A DNA stretch of 64,000 bases from the NCBI RefSeq assembly GCF_011077185.1, contig NC_048903.1, forward strand, positions 14,659,239 to 14,723,238, given 5' to 3'. The DNA comes from Oxyura jamaicensis (Eukaryota > Chordata > Aves > Anseriformes > Anatidae). Both the position numbers and the translations under genes were made by a program. A model generated the notes under the pieces. It searched no databases. It was given only the letters and a program-made list of their open reading frames with translations, and was not told where the DNA came from. Below, piece after piece: positions 35,101 to 50,100 of this stretch (position 1 is its first letter; the number at the start of each line of letters is the position of its first letter).

Positions 35101-38100
35101 GTTGGAATTTCTCTTATTTTCCTGTCATCCAGTCACTGAAAAGAGCCAGATACCGCTTTTGGTTTGGTTTGATACCAGATTTGCGTATATGAGGGGTTGT
35201 GATGAGCAGGAACTCCATCAAAAAACTGATGCAAACGGTTGGCAGGAGCTTCTGGTGAAATAAAAATGCTCTGACAATTGACTCTATAAAAAAATACCTC
35301 CAAAAACCTTTAGAAGTTAAAGATCGAGAAGTAAGAGTTACCTCAAACTTTGAATCCCTAAGTTTATGCACCCTGTACTTTTTCTTTGTGAAAGAAGTCT
35401 GTAATGAAAGGATTAAATAAATCAGCTCCCTGCATAAGGTGTTTGTAGGTAACCATAATCCTCTTTGCAGTACATAGCCCTATTGGAATACTCCTGCAGA
35501 TGCTGTGTGCACATGTGATGTTTTCCCTGTAAATGGCACTGTACTTTTTTTCCTTTGTTGCGGAGGGACTGAAAGCAGTGAAAAATACTATCATCCCAAA
35601 ACTGAGGAAAATACCATACAAATACAGAACTTGAGTTAGTGGTGGCTGCTGCATACCATGGTTTGGATCATCAGTGAAGAGGTGTTGCATTGCATGGGCG
35701 AAGCAATAGCTGGATGAATTGGGTCGAATACCAGGCCACACAAGGAAACCACAAGCGAGCACTTAGTGTTGCCAGTTGCTTGAACTATCTCTTTGGAAAA
35801 AAAAATCTCTCTTTTGGAAAATATGTAATCTGGTACAAAATATTAGGATACCAACAGGGGAGTATGTTTACATTTGAAATTGCACAGTCCTTTTCTATAA
35901 GACCAGTTTTGTGACCTGAGAACATTAGCAGATCTCAGCCTTTTAAATCGGAGCACCTCTTCTGTTTTCCTGCTATGCCTTATGTATGCTAAATTAATAT
36001 TCTGTTGTCTACTGAAACCTGGTAGGCAGCCCCAAACACCTTAGCCTAATTCTGTGCCCTTTGACCTTCTTTCAGGTTGTCATATAAAAGAAAGCTGTTA
36101 TCAAAGGAATAAATTCACCAGTTCCCTGCATGAAATGTTTTTAGCTAACAATAATCCTACTTGCAGTAAATGGTCCTCTTGGAATACTTCTGTAACTGAA
36201 TGGAATTTATAATCTTATTATGGTTCGGCACAGTACAACCTACAGCGTTATGGCTGACTATTGTTCTGTAATATTAAATCTTTTCATGTGGAATTTAGGA
36301 CCGTTAAAGCAACATGAAGCCACACATTCAGGATATTCTAAGACTCTGCGTTTACCTGAAGGGTTGTCAGCCCAGCTGACACTATATGGACCCAGACTGA
36401 GCGTATGGAGATAGCAAAACACCCTGTGCATATGCACGTCTTCAGAGAAAAGGAACTCCTTGTCCCTGTGAGGATAAAATGTTCTTGCTACATTTCTTTC
36501 TTCCTTTTTCTTCTTTTCTCTCCCTTTTTCTAACATCTCTCACCTTTAATTATTTCCTTCTCTTATTTAAGCACTGTTAACACTATCAGCTCACACACAG
36601 TCTTCCTCACTAGTGTCCAAACCCTCTGCTGGGCTGTTCTGTAAGGTACTGCTGCCTCCCTCTCTATCACAGACACCCAACGAACATCTTTCCACTAGTC
36701 CTCTGCCGTGGCTGCCTCCTCTCAGAGCAGCTGAAGGGGGTACAGGTTTTGTATGGCTGCCAGGAGAACAAGGGAAAACCTTATATTTTCCCTGTTAAGT
36801 AGTTAAATAAAACAGCATTTCCAGAGGAAAGACCAGCAATCCAGAAGGAGACTGGGCAATAACTGGTGTAGGTCTGTGTGTGATCTGGGGAGGACTGCAT
36901 GTAAAATGGAGCTGGGGCTGACTAGCCTGCAAGACAGGGCACTGATCCCTGTGGCACAGGGGACAGTGCCTCGTGCAGTCTGTTCTTTGTAAGGGAAGAG
37001 CCAGTGTTACTGGAACTGGAAAGGAAATGCTTCTCCCATTGCTTGATAGGTCTTATAGGTAAGCTGTCACTCTGGAGATGGGTGATTTTTTTCCCTCTTC
37101 TACTAATTAGACAAAGATTTCAGAGGACATGTGTCTATTCCTCCTTAAACCTCTCTAATACTCTGCCTGTTAATCCTTTGAAAAATGTAATAACCTTAAT
37201 CGAACAAATTATTTTCACAAAGTGCTTTGCTAATAAAAGAGAAAACTGGCATTTCAGTTTTCAACAGAAAACTTCACAATGTGAAGAAATTTTTTTGTGC
37301 TGTTGCTTTAATAGATACAAGGCCCATTAACATTTTCACCAAGTGGAAAACCTGTCCAGTTTGTTTCTAAATGCCATAGAAATTCCAGAATACTTTAATG
37401 AGACAATAGGCTTCCTGTGGGACTAGAAGTTTGTAATTGTTCCTTTCTCGTTATACAAGATCATTATTTTAGCCACTTCATGCAGTTTACAAAAAAGAAC
37501 TTGTTGCTTCAAAAATATTTGTGAGCTTCTTTGTTCTGGCTCCCCAGTCCTCTTTAGGAGAATTCTGCAGCAATTGTAAAAAAACTGAATCAGGGAAAAT
37601 TCTCAACGACCTTTACTTATGTATTGCCGCAGTTTATTTATGTGGCTATATTTCTGGTTGTATATGTATTTCTGGATGTAGATGTAGTGAGGAAACTATA
37701 GGAATTGCCTTCACATTTGTGCCTGGGGTATGTTTTGTATGGGATGGTATCATTTAGTATCTGACAGGATGCTTTCAATAAGGCAATTTACCTATTTCCA
37801 GATATTCCAGGGGACATCAGAAGATGATGCAGAGAAAAAAAGAAAGCACACCAAGATAACTGATACTGAAAAAAGCTTGCACATGCCTATTTTTTTCAGT
37901 TACAGAGACTTGAATCCTGTTCCATATACCAGATCAATACCCTCCCTGCCTCGTGCTCATCTAAAAGGTCAGGGCATCATATGATCTCTGTTCGTGGTAG
38001 GTAACTTGTATAGTTATAGGAAAGCACCTTGCCTCTGTGAACTAGGAGAAGAAATGTGGACACTCACAAGCTCTGCCTCAGACAATGCATAATGTAGCCT

Positions 38101-41100
38101 TCCATTGTAACTTCTCTAAAGAGAAAGACCCCACTGCAGTCCTTAGAAAGGGGGCTTGAAAGGAGAGATTGTATTTGCTTTTGTTTCCTAGGGTCAGTTT
38201 GTTGACTTTGATTGTTTGCAGTGGGGGCTGCTTTGGGGGGTTTGTTTGTTTTTCCTCTTTTTCCCTCTTGAGGTAGAGGAGGTTAAGAGAGGCTGACTCA
38301 GCTGCCAGCCAGGACAGTGAAGTAGAAATTTTAGGGGTTTTAGGGGCCTTCTGGGAAAGTGTGGTATAGGCTCATGTCTGATCAGATGTAAATGAGAAAT
38401 CTTGCAAATCATTCTGTTATCATTGCTCTAACTGTTATGGATCAAGTTCTAACAAGGACAAGGCTAGTCATATGCTGTCTTTCAGGCCTCTGCCTGGCAG
38501 GACGCTTAACACTTCTGTTTAAGCAGATCATTGTATTGATTAGTAGGGCAGTTCGATAATTAACAAGAGATAAAATTGCATAGTATGAATAGAATTTAAA
38601 TGCTTAAAGCTAGTGTAAGTGCCCTTCTGAATTGATTGCTAAAATATGGAGAAGGTCAGCTAACACTGAACTTTAAAAACTTCCTGTTATACTCACATAG
38701 AAATTAATACTCAAAAATACGAGGAGTTTGTTCTACAGTAAGCTATATGTTCTTGTATATATCCAGTTGAGAAACTAGCTTATCTTATTTGTAAAACTCT
38801 GCAATTGAAATGACCGTAAGACAGTAGTAGAATAGCTCCTTTCACAAATATACTCAATTGTCTTTTTTTTGAGTGAAACCAAGTGGCATCTGAAGAAAAT
38901 AGACTGAGAAAACTGAGCATTAGCATGCACCCCACTGGGACTGATCTGCTGTATGAAGCAATTAGTTCTCTAAAATGTAGACTGTGTAAGTCAGTGCAAG
39001 CCTCAGCACAGGCTTGTATGAGATTACATTAATAATTTTATATAAACTTGTGAACTGCATCCTGGATTAATTGAATTAGTGTAAATATAGGACTGCTGTG
39101 TTAACTATCAAAATGATGCAGAAAAAAAAACTTATGATCATCACTTCTAGCTATAATAAATACAATCTCTATGCCTATGGTATCTACCTGGAAAGTGAAT
39201 TCTTTCAGGGGTTTAGATTTGTTAGAGACTGCCATTATGCCCATTTGCTTATTTGTTTGTTTTTTATATACTGCTTGTTCTGGCTATTTAGACTTCAGTC
39301 ATTTATCAAAATTGTGTAAACACTTCAATCTCATCACTTAACCCCTCAGACGCAAGGCAGAATTATTAGCCAGTTCTTTATCATTTTAGTCTCACAGATG
39401 CTAGAACTAAGCTGTGTTAAAGGCAGAAGCATTGACTGCTGTCCTGAAGCTCTGATCTGACCTTCCCTTTCAGGCTCAGCAGCAGAGGAGGTGCAGGTAG
39501 AGTAAGTTACAGATAAAAGCTCTCATGTTTGAATTTGAAGAATAAATCTGACTTGGCAACAGATTTAGGTCATCCTGGCAGGATTGGTTACTGCTTGGCA
39601 GGAACCCTCATTTTTATTGCTGCTACCCTGCATAAATTGCAAATATTTGAGGATGTGTTCCAAACTGAATCACCAAAGTGGTGATATTTATCTGACAAAG
39701 AACTGGCACTCCTTAGTACATCTGGTCACATGCTATCACAGGAACCCCTTCAAAAGAATTATTAGGTTTCTTCTTAAAAAAAATAGCTCTGCATTTATCC
39801 CTTCAAATTGTCTCTGCTCTGTCTTGCTTGCGGATAAGTCTTTCTCAATTTCCAGACTTGATTTGTAGCCAGCTAATGTATCTGTGTTATCTTCTGTTGT
39901 CCCTTTTTTTAAATTAGCTTTTCTCTCATCGTGGGACAGTTCCTTCAGATCTCTTTGATAGTATATATATTTGTACGTGGTTAGAAAGAAGATGCTCAGA
40001 ATCAAATATTTCCTTGGCCAATATTTTTCAGGTTGAAAGTAGGTTTGCTTGTTCGTACTCCTTTTTCAAAACCTCCGATGTCTGTTTCCTTGGTCATCCT
40101 ACACACACTGGTCCACGCAGACACATACTTATTTCCTGGGCTTTGAGCTGGTTGGCTGCAAAGCAGCAGTAGGCCAGTATGAAAGCCAGTCTTGTCTTCT
40201 AAAATAGGTCTCTCAGCATCCCTGATCCTTTGTATGGGCTGATTGAATTGAGGTCTGTCTGCACATAGCAGGTAGGAGTACATTAAGTAGCGCTCATGAC
40301 TTGTGTTTGAGTCAGTTCTTGAATGTGCATAATTGGGATTTACTCCACTCTTCTGATGGTCCTGGCCAGCTTACTGTACAATGGCATTACCACTTCCTGA
40401 TCTGCTAAAACCTTTACCCAGTACTTCCCAGGACTGCACTTGCTATTTTCATATTAGCAGTTCATAGCCACTCTGCATTTGATGAATTCACCCTAAGTGC
40501 TTTTCTCCTATTTCATCTCCTTCAGACAAGAAAGAGAATAAATCAGCTCACACAGAGCTCTGTGTAACCAAGGCTAGGCTGCGTTCAGTATCCAAGCTAT
40601 CTCGTTTAAAGCCAGACAGGGCACCTCTACATTGTGTTGCCCTGTGCCATGTGAATGCCTCTAAAGCATGGATGTGTTCCCTCAGCAGCCCAGGAAAGTC
40701 CTAGTGCCATGCCTGAGTCTATTTCCAGACACTGCCTCAGAGCATAATCTGTTAATCAAACACAAAAGCTTGGTGAGTCATACACAAAAAGCAATTTCCC
40801 TGACCAAAGCAGCCTGCAGTCCCTGAAGGCCTTTCTTTTTGCCTCTCACAGCCCCACACTCCCCAGAGGACATGTCCTTTCCCTGAGTCCCCTGCTGAGT
40901 CATGTCACAGACAGGCAGTGCTTAACTCTTCCTTGGCCGTTCAGCTTTTTGGATAGAGTTTCCATGCTCTGGGCAAGAATCTTGGCTGCCGTACACTCTT
41001 GTAGCTCCCCTTAAGTGCAGCGGGTTTATACCAGATGAAGATCTAGCCGGGGGGCTTGGTTGCACCCCAACTTCACAGTTTTCAAGGGAGAGAGGAAAAA

Positions 41101-44100
41101 ACATCCCCTGATGATTGTTGCAGAAAATAAGAGTCCGAGAGTAAAAAGAGGGCATTATTTTATGGTGACTCTTTCCCCTTCCCTCTCCTCCAGAACTTAC
41201 TGTGGTGCACTGAGTGTAACAGATGCTGTCCTAATGCTTGTTCAGCTTGTCCACTCTGCAATGTTCACCTGAGTGTTTGGTTTCCAATTTCCTCTGCTAT
41301 AATTGGAAAAATAACACCTTCAGGAAGTGCAGCTGACTTCTCCAAACACCACAGAAAAGTTTTCCTTGATGCCAGTAGATGTTTTCTCTTGCAGTTTTCT
41401 TACTATGCTCTTGTACTTTGTACCAGCTTTAAATATGGTTGTGTGGCATCAAAGCACTTTGGAAGCATGGATTCTGCTCACATTCAGTGCCAGACAGGTT
41501 TCTTGCGCAAGAATAAGTATGAATTATTTTTGAAAATACTGTTGCACCTCTGGGCTGCAACAATATACCCTGGAAACAATCATTTTTTAGTGATGCTATT
41601 GGTTCTCACAGATGCTGTTTTGCTGGGTGGTATCTTTTAGATCATTGTTCTCTTTTGCTATGAGGTTGGGCTCAGTATTTATAACAGCAAAATATAACGA
41701 GCAGAAGGGGTGCTTTCATGAAAGAATACTGATCTATGAGTGCTGTCAGTATGCAACTGGGCCACCAGACCCACGTCTGGCCTGTGTCTTTAGGTCAGAC
41801 CCTTTCAGAAAGCCAGTAACTTAAAGTTTTTATTTATACTTCAACCGTTGTTAAGTTAGTATTAATAAGATGATTACATTAGTAAGTTTTATTCTGTTCA
41901 TGCTTTTCGTATTGAGTTTTCAATGTCTATGATGTTTATTTTTTACTTTAGAATTATTTAAATAAACAGAACAGTATGTTTAATTTTTTAAAATCTATTT
42001 TTCCCTTCTTTTATGTGATTATCTCGGTATGAGAAGTTTAAAATCCTGCAGGTTTAAAGTTCTATTTTAAAGCAAATAAATGTCAAGAAATTTCAATGTT
42101 TCGATTGGAACTAAAACAGATAGCAGCGTGTCCATTTATAATAGATTCTGTAATAATCATATGTTTAGATTAGGTTAAGCATACTAGCTTTATAAAGAGA
42201 CAGGATCCCTTGAAAAGGAATCAATCAAACAGACTTTGAAGCTAGAGAGATGCAAGACTCCTATGTCAAATCCAGTATTAGGAGACATGCTTCATTTCCA
42301 CAGAACGCTGCGAGTTAAGCATCTCTTTGAGGACACACTGTGTGGAGTTCTGCATGATAAGCAGCATAAGTGCGTGTGTCTGTGTGTGTGTACAGACAGA
42401 TGTTAAAGCAGATTAATTCAATTTTAAGGAAATATTTTGTAACCATCTCTATCACTTCAGTGAAGTGATCAATTTATTCAAAGACTGCTAAATCCTATTA
42501 AAAGTAAAATTAAGTGTTCAAGTGAGATTTTTTTTTTTTTTTTTTTGCCATTTATGAGTTTTCTCAGGTTCAGGAAGCATTTAGTTAGTATTTATATGTG
42601 GAAATTTACATCATGTGTAAAAAGTCAGATGTGTGGAGAGCTTTATTTTTGTGTTTTAAACAATGCCTATCTATTCAGACACCCACTCTGAAGGTTTTGG
42701 AATTCATATACTATTTCTGAAAGCATGGTGCCTGCTTCTCTATCTGGGTGAAAGCTGAAGGGTAACAGAGATGATGTGGTTTTGTCGGGGCAGGGAGGAG
42801 ACAGAAAACTTTCTTTTCTTTTTCTACCACAAAGTTTTTACGAGGGGAATGGCTTTGGAATCCAAAGGAGAGGACAGTGGTTGTGTGCCCCTGCGGTCAG
42901 GGTGAGAGTGTGCAGTGGGACCGGAGTCAGCATGGAGATCTCACCGGCTCCTCCACGGCCCTGGGAAGAGGCTGTTCTTCCTTCCAGCTGCGTAACCCTG
43001 TTTGCATATTTCATTTGTTGAACCATGGGCATTCTGAGCACTGGGACCCCACATACTTGCAACTAACGTGTATAGCCCTTTAAACAAAAGGTACTAATCC
43101 AAAAGTAGCTAAATGACTTGAGGGATTAGAAAAGAGACTTAAGAGCGACTTGCATAGCCACAGTGCAGTTTTGGAGATTAGTTGAATTCCACAGAAATTA
43201 GTGAAACATTTGAGTTCATAGGTTGAGTTCAGTTCTCCTACTTTGGGGAGGAAGGCATGCTAAGCCCAATATCAGCCTTTATTCCTAGATTTTTGAAATA
43301 CAAATATTAGGACCACTTTGCACTAAAATTAGTACAAACCAGTGTCAGGTTAAGATCTTCAGAAAGCCATAGAAGAATGTTTCATGGAATTGCCTCAAAA
43401 TACTTCAGTGATCTTGTTCATCCAATTATAAAAATACTGGTCATATGAATCAGTTTTAGGCTTTAAATATCCACAGAAAGTATTCTGACCTAGGGTTTTA
43501 GATAATCTTGTCTCTGTGGGGGGTGAACTAGCCAGTTTGAGTCAAGAAGAAAATAGGTGTTGGTTTTTTTTTTTGTGCATTTCTCCTATTTATCTGACAG
43601 TCATTTAGTTAAATGTTAATCATCTTCTGCAGGATGAAAAACAACACGTTTTCTACTCTAATATTTGACCTTTTAAACATGCACTGTTTTTGATTCAGGA
43701 TACATTCATTATCCCTTGTCTTCCTCAGTTAGATTGAAAATGCAGAAAACTAATTAGAGAATAGATCAATAATGTCAGAATTTCACTCAACTAGCATACA
43801 TTATAAAATACTGATTTATCTAAATTACTGTGGGTGTTGGTTTTCTGGAAGAGACAAAATGAGAAGAGGATTGCTAGTGAAAATGGCTGAGAAAAGGAGA
43901 GATACAGAAGTCAGATTATTTTTTCTTGCAGTTTTATGTTACAATATTTTTGGAGGCTTCAGACTTAAGACGATAAGTAATAGAGAAATGAAGCATGAGA
44001 AGAGTGAAACCTTTTCTGCTCCTAGAAGATATAATATCTTGTGAGATGAGGCCCCTCAGGAACAGATTTGCCTATGATTTCTAATAGATTAAGGAGTCCA

Positions 44101-47100
44101 ATCCAGGAAAATAGTGGATGATTTTAAAAAGAAAAGGTCATTTATGTTTGGTATTGGATTATCGTGCTACAAATCAACGTTCAGATCTGGGTCCTGCTGT
44201 AAGTTTCTCTGAGCCGCTGGACATGTTGTTCAATTTGCTGTGCTATTTCCATTTCTCACCTGTAAAGGAAGAATTACAGCGCATCTCTCCTCTTGCTCCC
44301 TTCTCTTTGTCTCTTGGTACCTGCCCAAGATCGCAGAACTGTGCCTTGCTGTACAGCTGTTTACTGACTAACCCAGTAGGAAACCAATTTGAAACTCCTG
44401 GATGCCACCATATAAAAATAATATTGTTTTCCTCTTGAGATGTTCAACTTAGATGACTGTCACTAGCAATTACATTCAGCATTATATGGGAAGATGCCAA
44501 GACCCCCAGGGTATGCAGGATTATCCAATTATTCTACTGTAAATGAAAGCCAAGCACTGATTACTGGTATTTACATACTAATAATCATGGTTTCTGGTTG
44601 GAATGAACTCAAATGTGTTTATCCATGGATGATTTTACTGGTCATGCATACAGTTTACAAATGACAATCTTTTAGCTGTAAATATAAGTAAGATTCTGCT
44701 AAATTTAGTCAGACATTATTTTCAGAATCACTGTGCCATTTCTTGCTTCTGGGCATATCCATGCAAACGCAGTAGCTCCAGTGGAATAACGTGGTTGCAA
44801 TGAGAGGCAGAATTTGGCTTCCAGAGATCTATCTTCTGTTTGTTAGTTTGCTAAAATAATAATAATAATAAAAAGGGTTGTAGAAGAAATGACCTGTTGG
44901 GATCTTTTTTGAAATCCAGATGACTCAGTGTTTAAAGCAGCATTTCCCTTCTCTCAGCCACATGAAGTTACAGGTTATAATTTAGAAGTTAAATTTTTCT
45001 GGGGACTGAAGCTGGAGAGGCAAAGCACAGACATTTGAAGGTGCAAATCCTGCCGTGCCCCAATTCCCACTTAGATACTGACGTGGCATCTGATTGACCT
45101 TGCTGGATTTTTGCCCAGACACAGAGTCTTCCATCTTTCGGGAGATTGCCACAGAGGCCACGTGTCAATCTGTGAAGAGTCTCAAGCAGTTTGGATCCAG
45201 CAAGATCACCGGAGCACACTGCCCTTGTTGGGTTCCATCGGATATCTGTCTGCATGCAGAGGGCTTACAAGATTAGAATTGATAATGGACTTTTGCTTTG
45301 CGGAAGAGAAAGACATCTCAGTGTTATCTGTCTCTTGTGAAAACCGCAGGCTGGAAGAGTGTGTCATGAAGACAGAATCCTTTCTCTGACTCTGTGCCTA
45401 GCCCTGCAAATATGCTTCCATCAGAATTTGACCCACATCAGTTGGAATTCTAAGGGACACCTGCATGAGTTTGGGAGAACACCTGCATGAAATAGAGCAA
45501 AAGCTAGCTTTGGTACAAATAGTTTGCACGCTTCCTTTTCTAGCCTGACAAGCTTCTGCTCTTGTTCCTGTTGCTCTAATTTAGGAGTAGTTACAGCGAT
45601 GTGATACCTGTGTGTGTCAGTGGATGCATGTGTATGTTTGTGTAGATGGGAGGAAGTCGGGCCTGCCTGTCATGGAGCAAGATGACTTCTCTTTTTCAGT
45701 ATTGTCATTTTCTTCATGGCATTAGAAAGGAACAGTTCTGTTTCAAAGCCCAGAAATTAAAAACATGACATGAAATTTGCATGTTATATACTGCAGGAAC
45801 TTACTACAAACTCAGGATAGAAAAGAACAGGCTCACAATGTGGACGCTGGGGAAGCTGAGAGGATATGTACTAGAACTATTTCCCTATTCATGCTTTAGG
45901 CCATTTGCTCCCCTTCACTAATGGATTACTTCTGAAGATGGGGCATTGGCCTAAATGAACCTGTTGGTGCGACTCATGGCTAAAAATGGACAAAAATCAT
46001 CAGTAGTAATTTTTGTTATTAACACAAGGTAAAACAGATTTGCTTTACTATGCAATATTTGTCACACCAAATTGCTCTCTCCTACTGCAACTATAAGAAA
46101 ATGTGATCACTGAGAAACAGTATATGGTGCACTGGGACTGACTCGACTAGACCTTCTGTATTATGACCACAAAAAACTGTATCTAAGTACCAGCAGAACC
46201 AAGTACTTTTTACATTATCTGCCAGAAATTTTGTTCTGGAATAAGGTGCTGTGAGGTCTTCCTGTGAACAGAGGATGTTAGAACTGCACGTGGAAGCAGC
46301 TGAGGTATAAGGTGCTGATGTTACTGATGAGTCCTTGGGGAAAATGCGAAGTAGAAAGCGAGAAATATTTCTAATGTGCTCTTTCAGTTATCATTTTTGG
46401 TGTTCCTTGTAAATTAATATCATTTCCCTTAAATTACCCTGCCTTTGTTAAAAGAACAAGGAAACTCTTTTCTAATACAGTTTTGATAGATTAACTTAAT
46501 TTTATTCCTGCGGTTACTTTGTTGTCAGGATATCCTTTTGATTTAAGTGTATTTTTTGCATTGCACAGGTAAGAAATTAGTCTGGGAAGTGCTTGCACAT
46601 ATTTGGTGATGGATTTTGCTGTGTCATGAGTGAATTGGTAACTGCAAAGTCTGTCAACCAATTTCCATGTCAGTGAACTAACATACTGATGTGCTTGCAG
46701 GGTCAAGCTGTTGCTCAGCTCTGCTCAACTATTCCCAATGTTACTGTTTTCGGAACAGCTTCATCTTTCAAACATGAAGCAATCAAAGACTCAGTAACTC
46801 ACCTGCTTGACAGAAATGCAGACTATGTGCAAGAAATAAAAAGGTAATCTTTTTTTTTTCCCCCCTAAGTATTATCTGGGAAAATATATATTTCCAATAG
46901 TAACTGGCATAATGCTATGAAAAGCATAATACTATGAAAAACACTGGGTTAATCATATTTATGTGAAGAGATCACATTTTTGAGTTCAGGAACTGAAGTA
47001 AAATAAAGATACTATATAAAACTGTCTAGATCTGCACTACAGGAGACAAAATAGCAAGCTATTGCTATTTTTTTTTTTTATAAGCAACATTTGCTTTGTT

Positions 47101-50100
47101 CTTTATAAGCAAGATTTGCTTTGTTTGTCCATGTTCATGCTTGGATGTCTGCTACCAGCAAACTAAATACAGTAAAAAAGAATACAGATGCTAACAGAAG
47201 ACTACTTCACTGCATCTAATCTGCATATGTAGTAGCTCAGATACAGTACTCAATTCAAGGTAAGAAGAGTACTCAATCCAGAGTAAGAAGTTTTCAGTGG
47301 ATCTGTAAGTTATCCAGGTTTTAGAGGAATTCTCTGGTATGATTCCATCTGCTTGTGTTTTTGCCTTCTGCCAGGGACTGATATCACAGCATGTGATGTC
47401 TGTTTTGATTTCACATCCTTAGATTTTGTTTGTTTGCATTCAGATTAGAATCATCCTGCTGCCGTCTGAAGTTCTGTGTGCTTCTGTTTCCATTCACATG
47501 CTTTCTGATACTTTGTTTTCAAGTCTGTCTAACTGCTTTTAGATACTGATGTTGATAAAGGTGGCAAACTTTGGAATTAATAAGAAGATCTTAGGAAAAA
47601 AATGTCTTTTTTGTTTTGCTTGTCAGATAGATTAGAGAGAATGTTCTTCCCTGCATCTTGTATCTGTCAAAATACTAGGTCGTCTAACTGGGCATAACAA
47701 AGAAATTTCTCAAAGGGGCACCCCAAGGTAGTAGAGTTCAGAGACTTCCTGTCAAACTTCTTCATTCCTCACAATGATGGCAATGTCTCCTAGTGCAAAG
47801 TGAGATTTCTTTCTTGCTTTTTAGAATCTCGACAGAAGGAGTAGATATTGTTTTGGATTGTCTGTGTGGAGAAAATACTGGGAAAGGCCTCAGTCTTCTT
47901 AAACCACTTGGGACTTATATTTTATATGGTGAGTGGAAACAGCCAGGTACATATTTTAAAACTAAAACTTTACTAAGCTTAGAATCTCTTAAAAACACCC
48001 CTTCCAAAACTGGACATGTATCTAGGTGGCTACCATGTGAAAATTTATCAATTCAGCCATTTCCAGTAAAGGATTTCAGTGAAGGTAAGCATCGACTAAA
48101 TTATTGAGAAACAATAGCTAATACAAAGCAAGTCTATAAAAATATAAATCCAACAAATGAAAATGAATGTATGTTTCAGATTGTTAAATGTTAGATTATG
48201 CAAGAGAAATGTAGGAGCAAACTTGGATCTCTCATTCCTCACATCACAGAAATTGCTCTGCGGCCAAGGAAACTCTTAACATAGTTCTTGTGGGAGGAGA
48301 ACTTAGTGGAAACTTTCAGGAGGAAACCTATTGTTTCTATTCAACATGACTTTGAGGAATTCAAGCCCAGGTTTCTGTTCACAAATTTCTAATCATGTAC
48401 ATTGAGTGATCCACATACCCAGTAAACGTGTTGTCCCTGCAGTGCTGCCAGGTTGCCATGTTGCTGATGATGGAACCACAGTCAGCCAAGCTTCTTTATG
48501 TAGGAGACAGATGAAGGGATCACTCAGTTCTGCAAATGAAGAACACATCCGTATTGTAGTGGAAAATGCAATGGCATCACTGATAAGCATACCTGCTTCC
48601 TTGGACTTTAATCTGGTGGCAGTAACAGAGAATATGTTGTGACTCAAATATCTGCTTGGACTGTAGAAGCTGCCTGTTAATAATGAAGTCCCTGCCAGTG
48701 AATTGCCATTATTTTTGTTAGCAGGTTAAAATGTACGATGTATGTATGTTCACACGTGGTAGTCAGGCCTTTGATAGTCAGATTACTGTATCTGTTGATG
48801 AAAGAGAAGACATCTGTGTGGTGACCAGTGCTATCTGAGACTAATGGCATTTTGACCAGTGCTATCTGAGACTAATGGCATTTTACTGGAAATAAATGGA
48901 GAGCTATAAAAGAGATTTGGTGTCAGAATGCCTAGTAACACTGAAACTGTTCTTGCTTTTGAAAGATTTAATAGTTTATGGTTTTGTCATCCCAGAATAT
49001 CTATTAACTTTTAGGGTTCTGTCCCTTGGCCTCTTTGTTATTTATTCCCAAAGTAAAAGGACATCTACTAATCCCTTGTCAACCTGGGGTGATTTTGTTT
49101 TCTTGCAAATGGAAACAGTTTCTTGGAATAGAAACAATTCTACCTATAATAAATGGTCTGCTTGTCAGCATGTATTAACTTGTGTGTCTATGTACTCATC
49201 TTTTACAGGTTCATCTAACATGGTTACTGGGGAGACAAAAAGCTTCTTCAGTTTTGCAAAATCAGTAAGTGTTCTAGTGCTGTGATTCTGCTCTGCTTTC
49301 CTCTGACTTTAGTCTTTTCTGAACTTCATCTCCATTAAGTTGTTACTTCTGATATTGCTAAAAAGTTTGATGACTGCAATGTGGTCTGACATGTTTTATT
49401 TGGATATGACAGCTAGACAGGAATTGGAGCTGTGTGCAGTGCACATTTAAATTGTTAGCTATCAGACGTATCTCCTATCACAACTAAGCTTAGCTAGACT
49501 GCATTGTTTATTCACTTATGGCAGAATATCATATCCATGGATATGGACAACCGTACCCTGCATGTTCCTCATTTCTGAAAACACTGCAGTGAAATAAAGG
49601 AGATACGTCTCTTAAGACTGGGCTTGCCAGTCATTTCCAGCTTTTCAAAAGTTAGTTCTATACAGAAATGCAATTTTCATTTCTCCATGTGCAAGTGACA
49701 TCAAAGAGATGGTGATGTTACACTTGTTTCCTAGCTGATGATGTCAACAAACACAAATTTCAAAGAATTGTTCTTCAGCTTATTGAAAAAAAAATCTGCT
49801 CAGAAATTCTAGAAACTGTAAAGGTGACAAATATATCAAATGAACTGCTAGAGAGAAATAACTTAAGCAGGTATGATAGAAATTCCTTCAGATCAGAAAA
49901 ACAGAGGGAGACATCTTTGCTGAATATCTATCATATAATCTTTCTGCCAAGAGCTCATTTACAGCTTCCAGTAACAACCCCTTCCCAGGAGAAATTAACT
50001 TCAGAAGTCTCTATGTAATTGAAAACAAGATAAATCAAAGACTCTAGCAAAAGTGTGTATGTTTTTTGCTTCCTGCATTTTCTTAATAGTTATAGTGGTA

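Larger units (their letters stand above)
46844..47824 (+). other. VAT1L: VAT1L intron 4
   Basis: About 1 kb intron. It holds two small tandem duplications: a 25-bp unit starting at 47079 and a 23-bp unit starting at 47245. Nothing else seen. Confidence 0.8.

Noticed and set aside
49824..50018. Open frame in VAT1L intron 6
   Set aside because: Would need an extra exon not present in VAT1L orthologues; exons 6 and 7 already join in phase 0.
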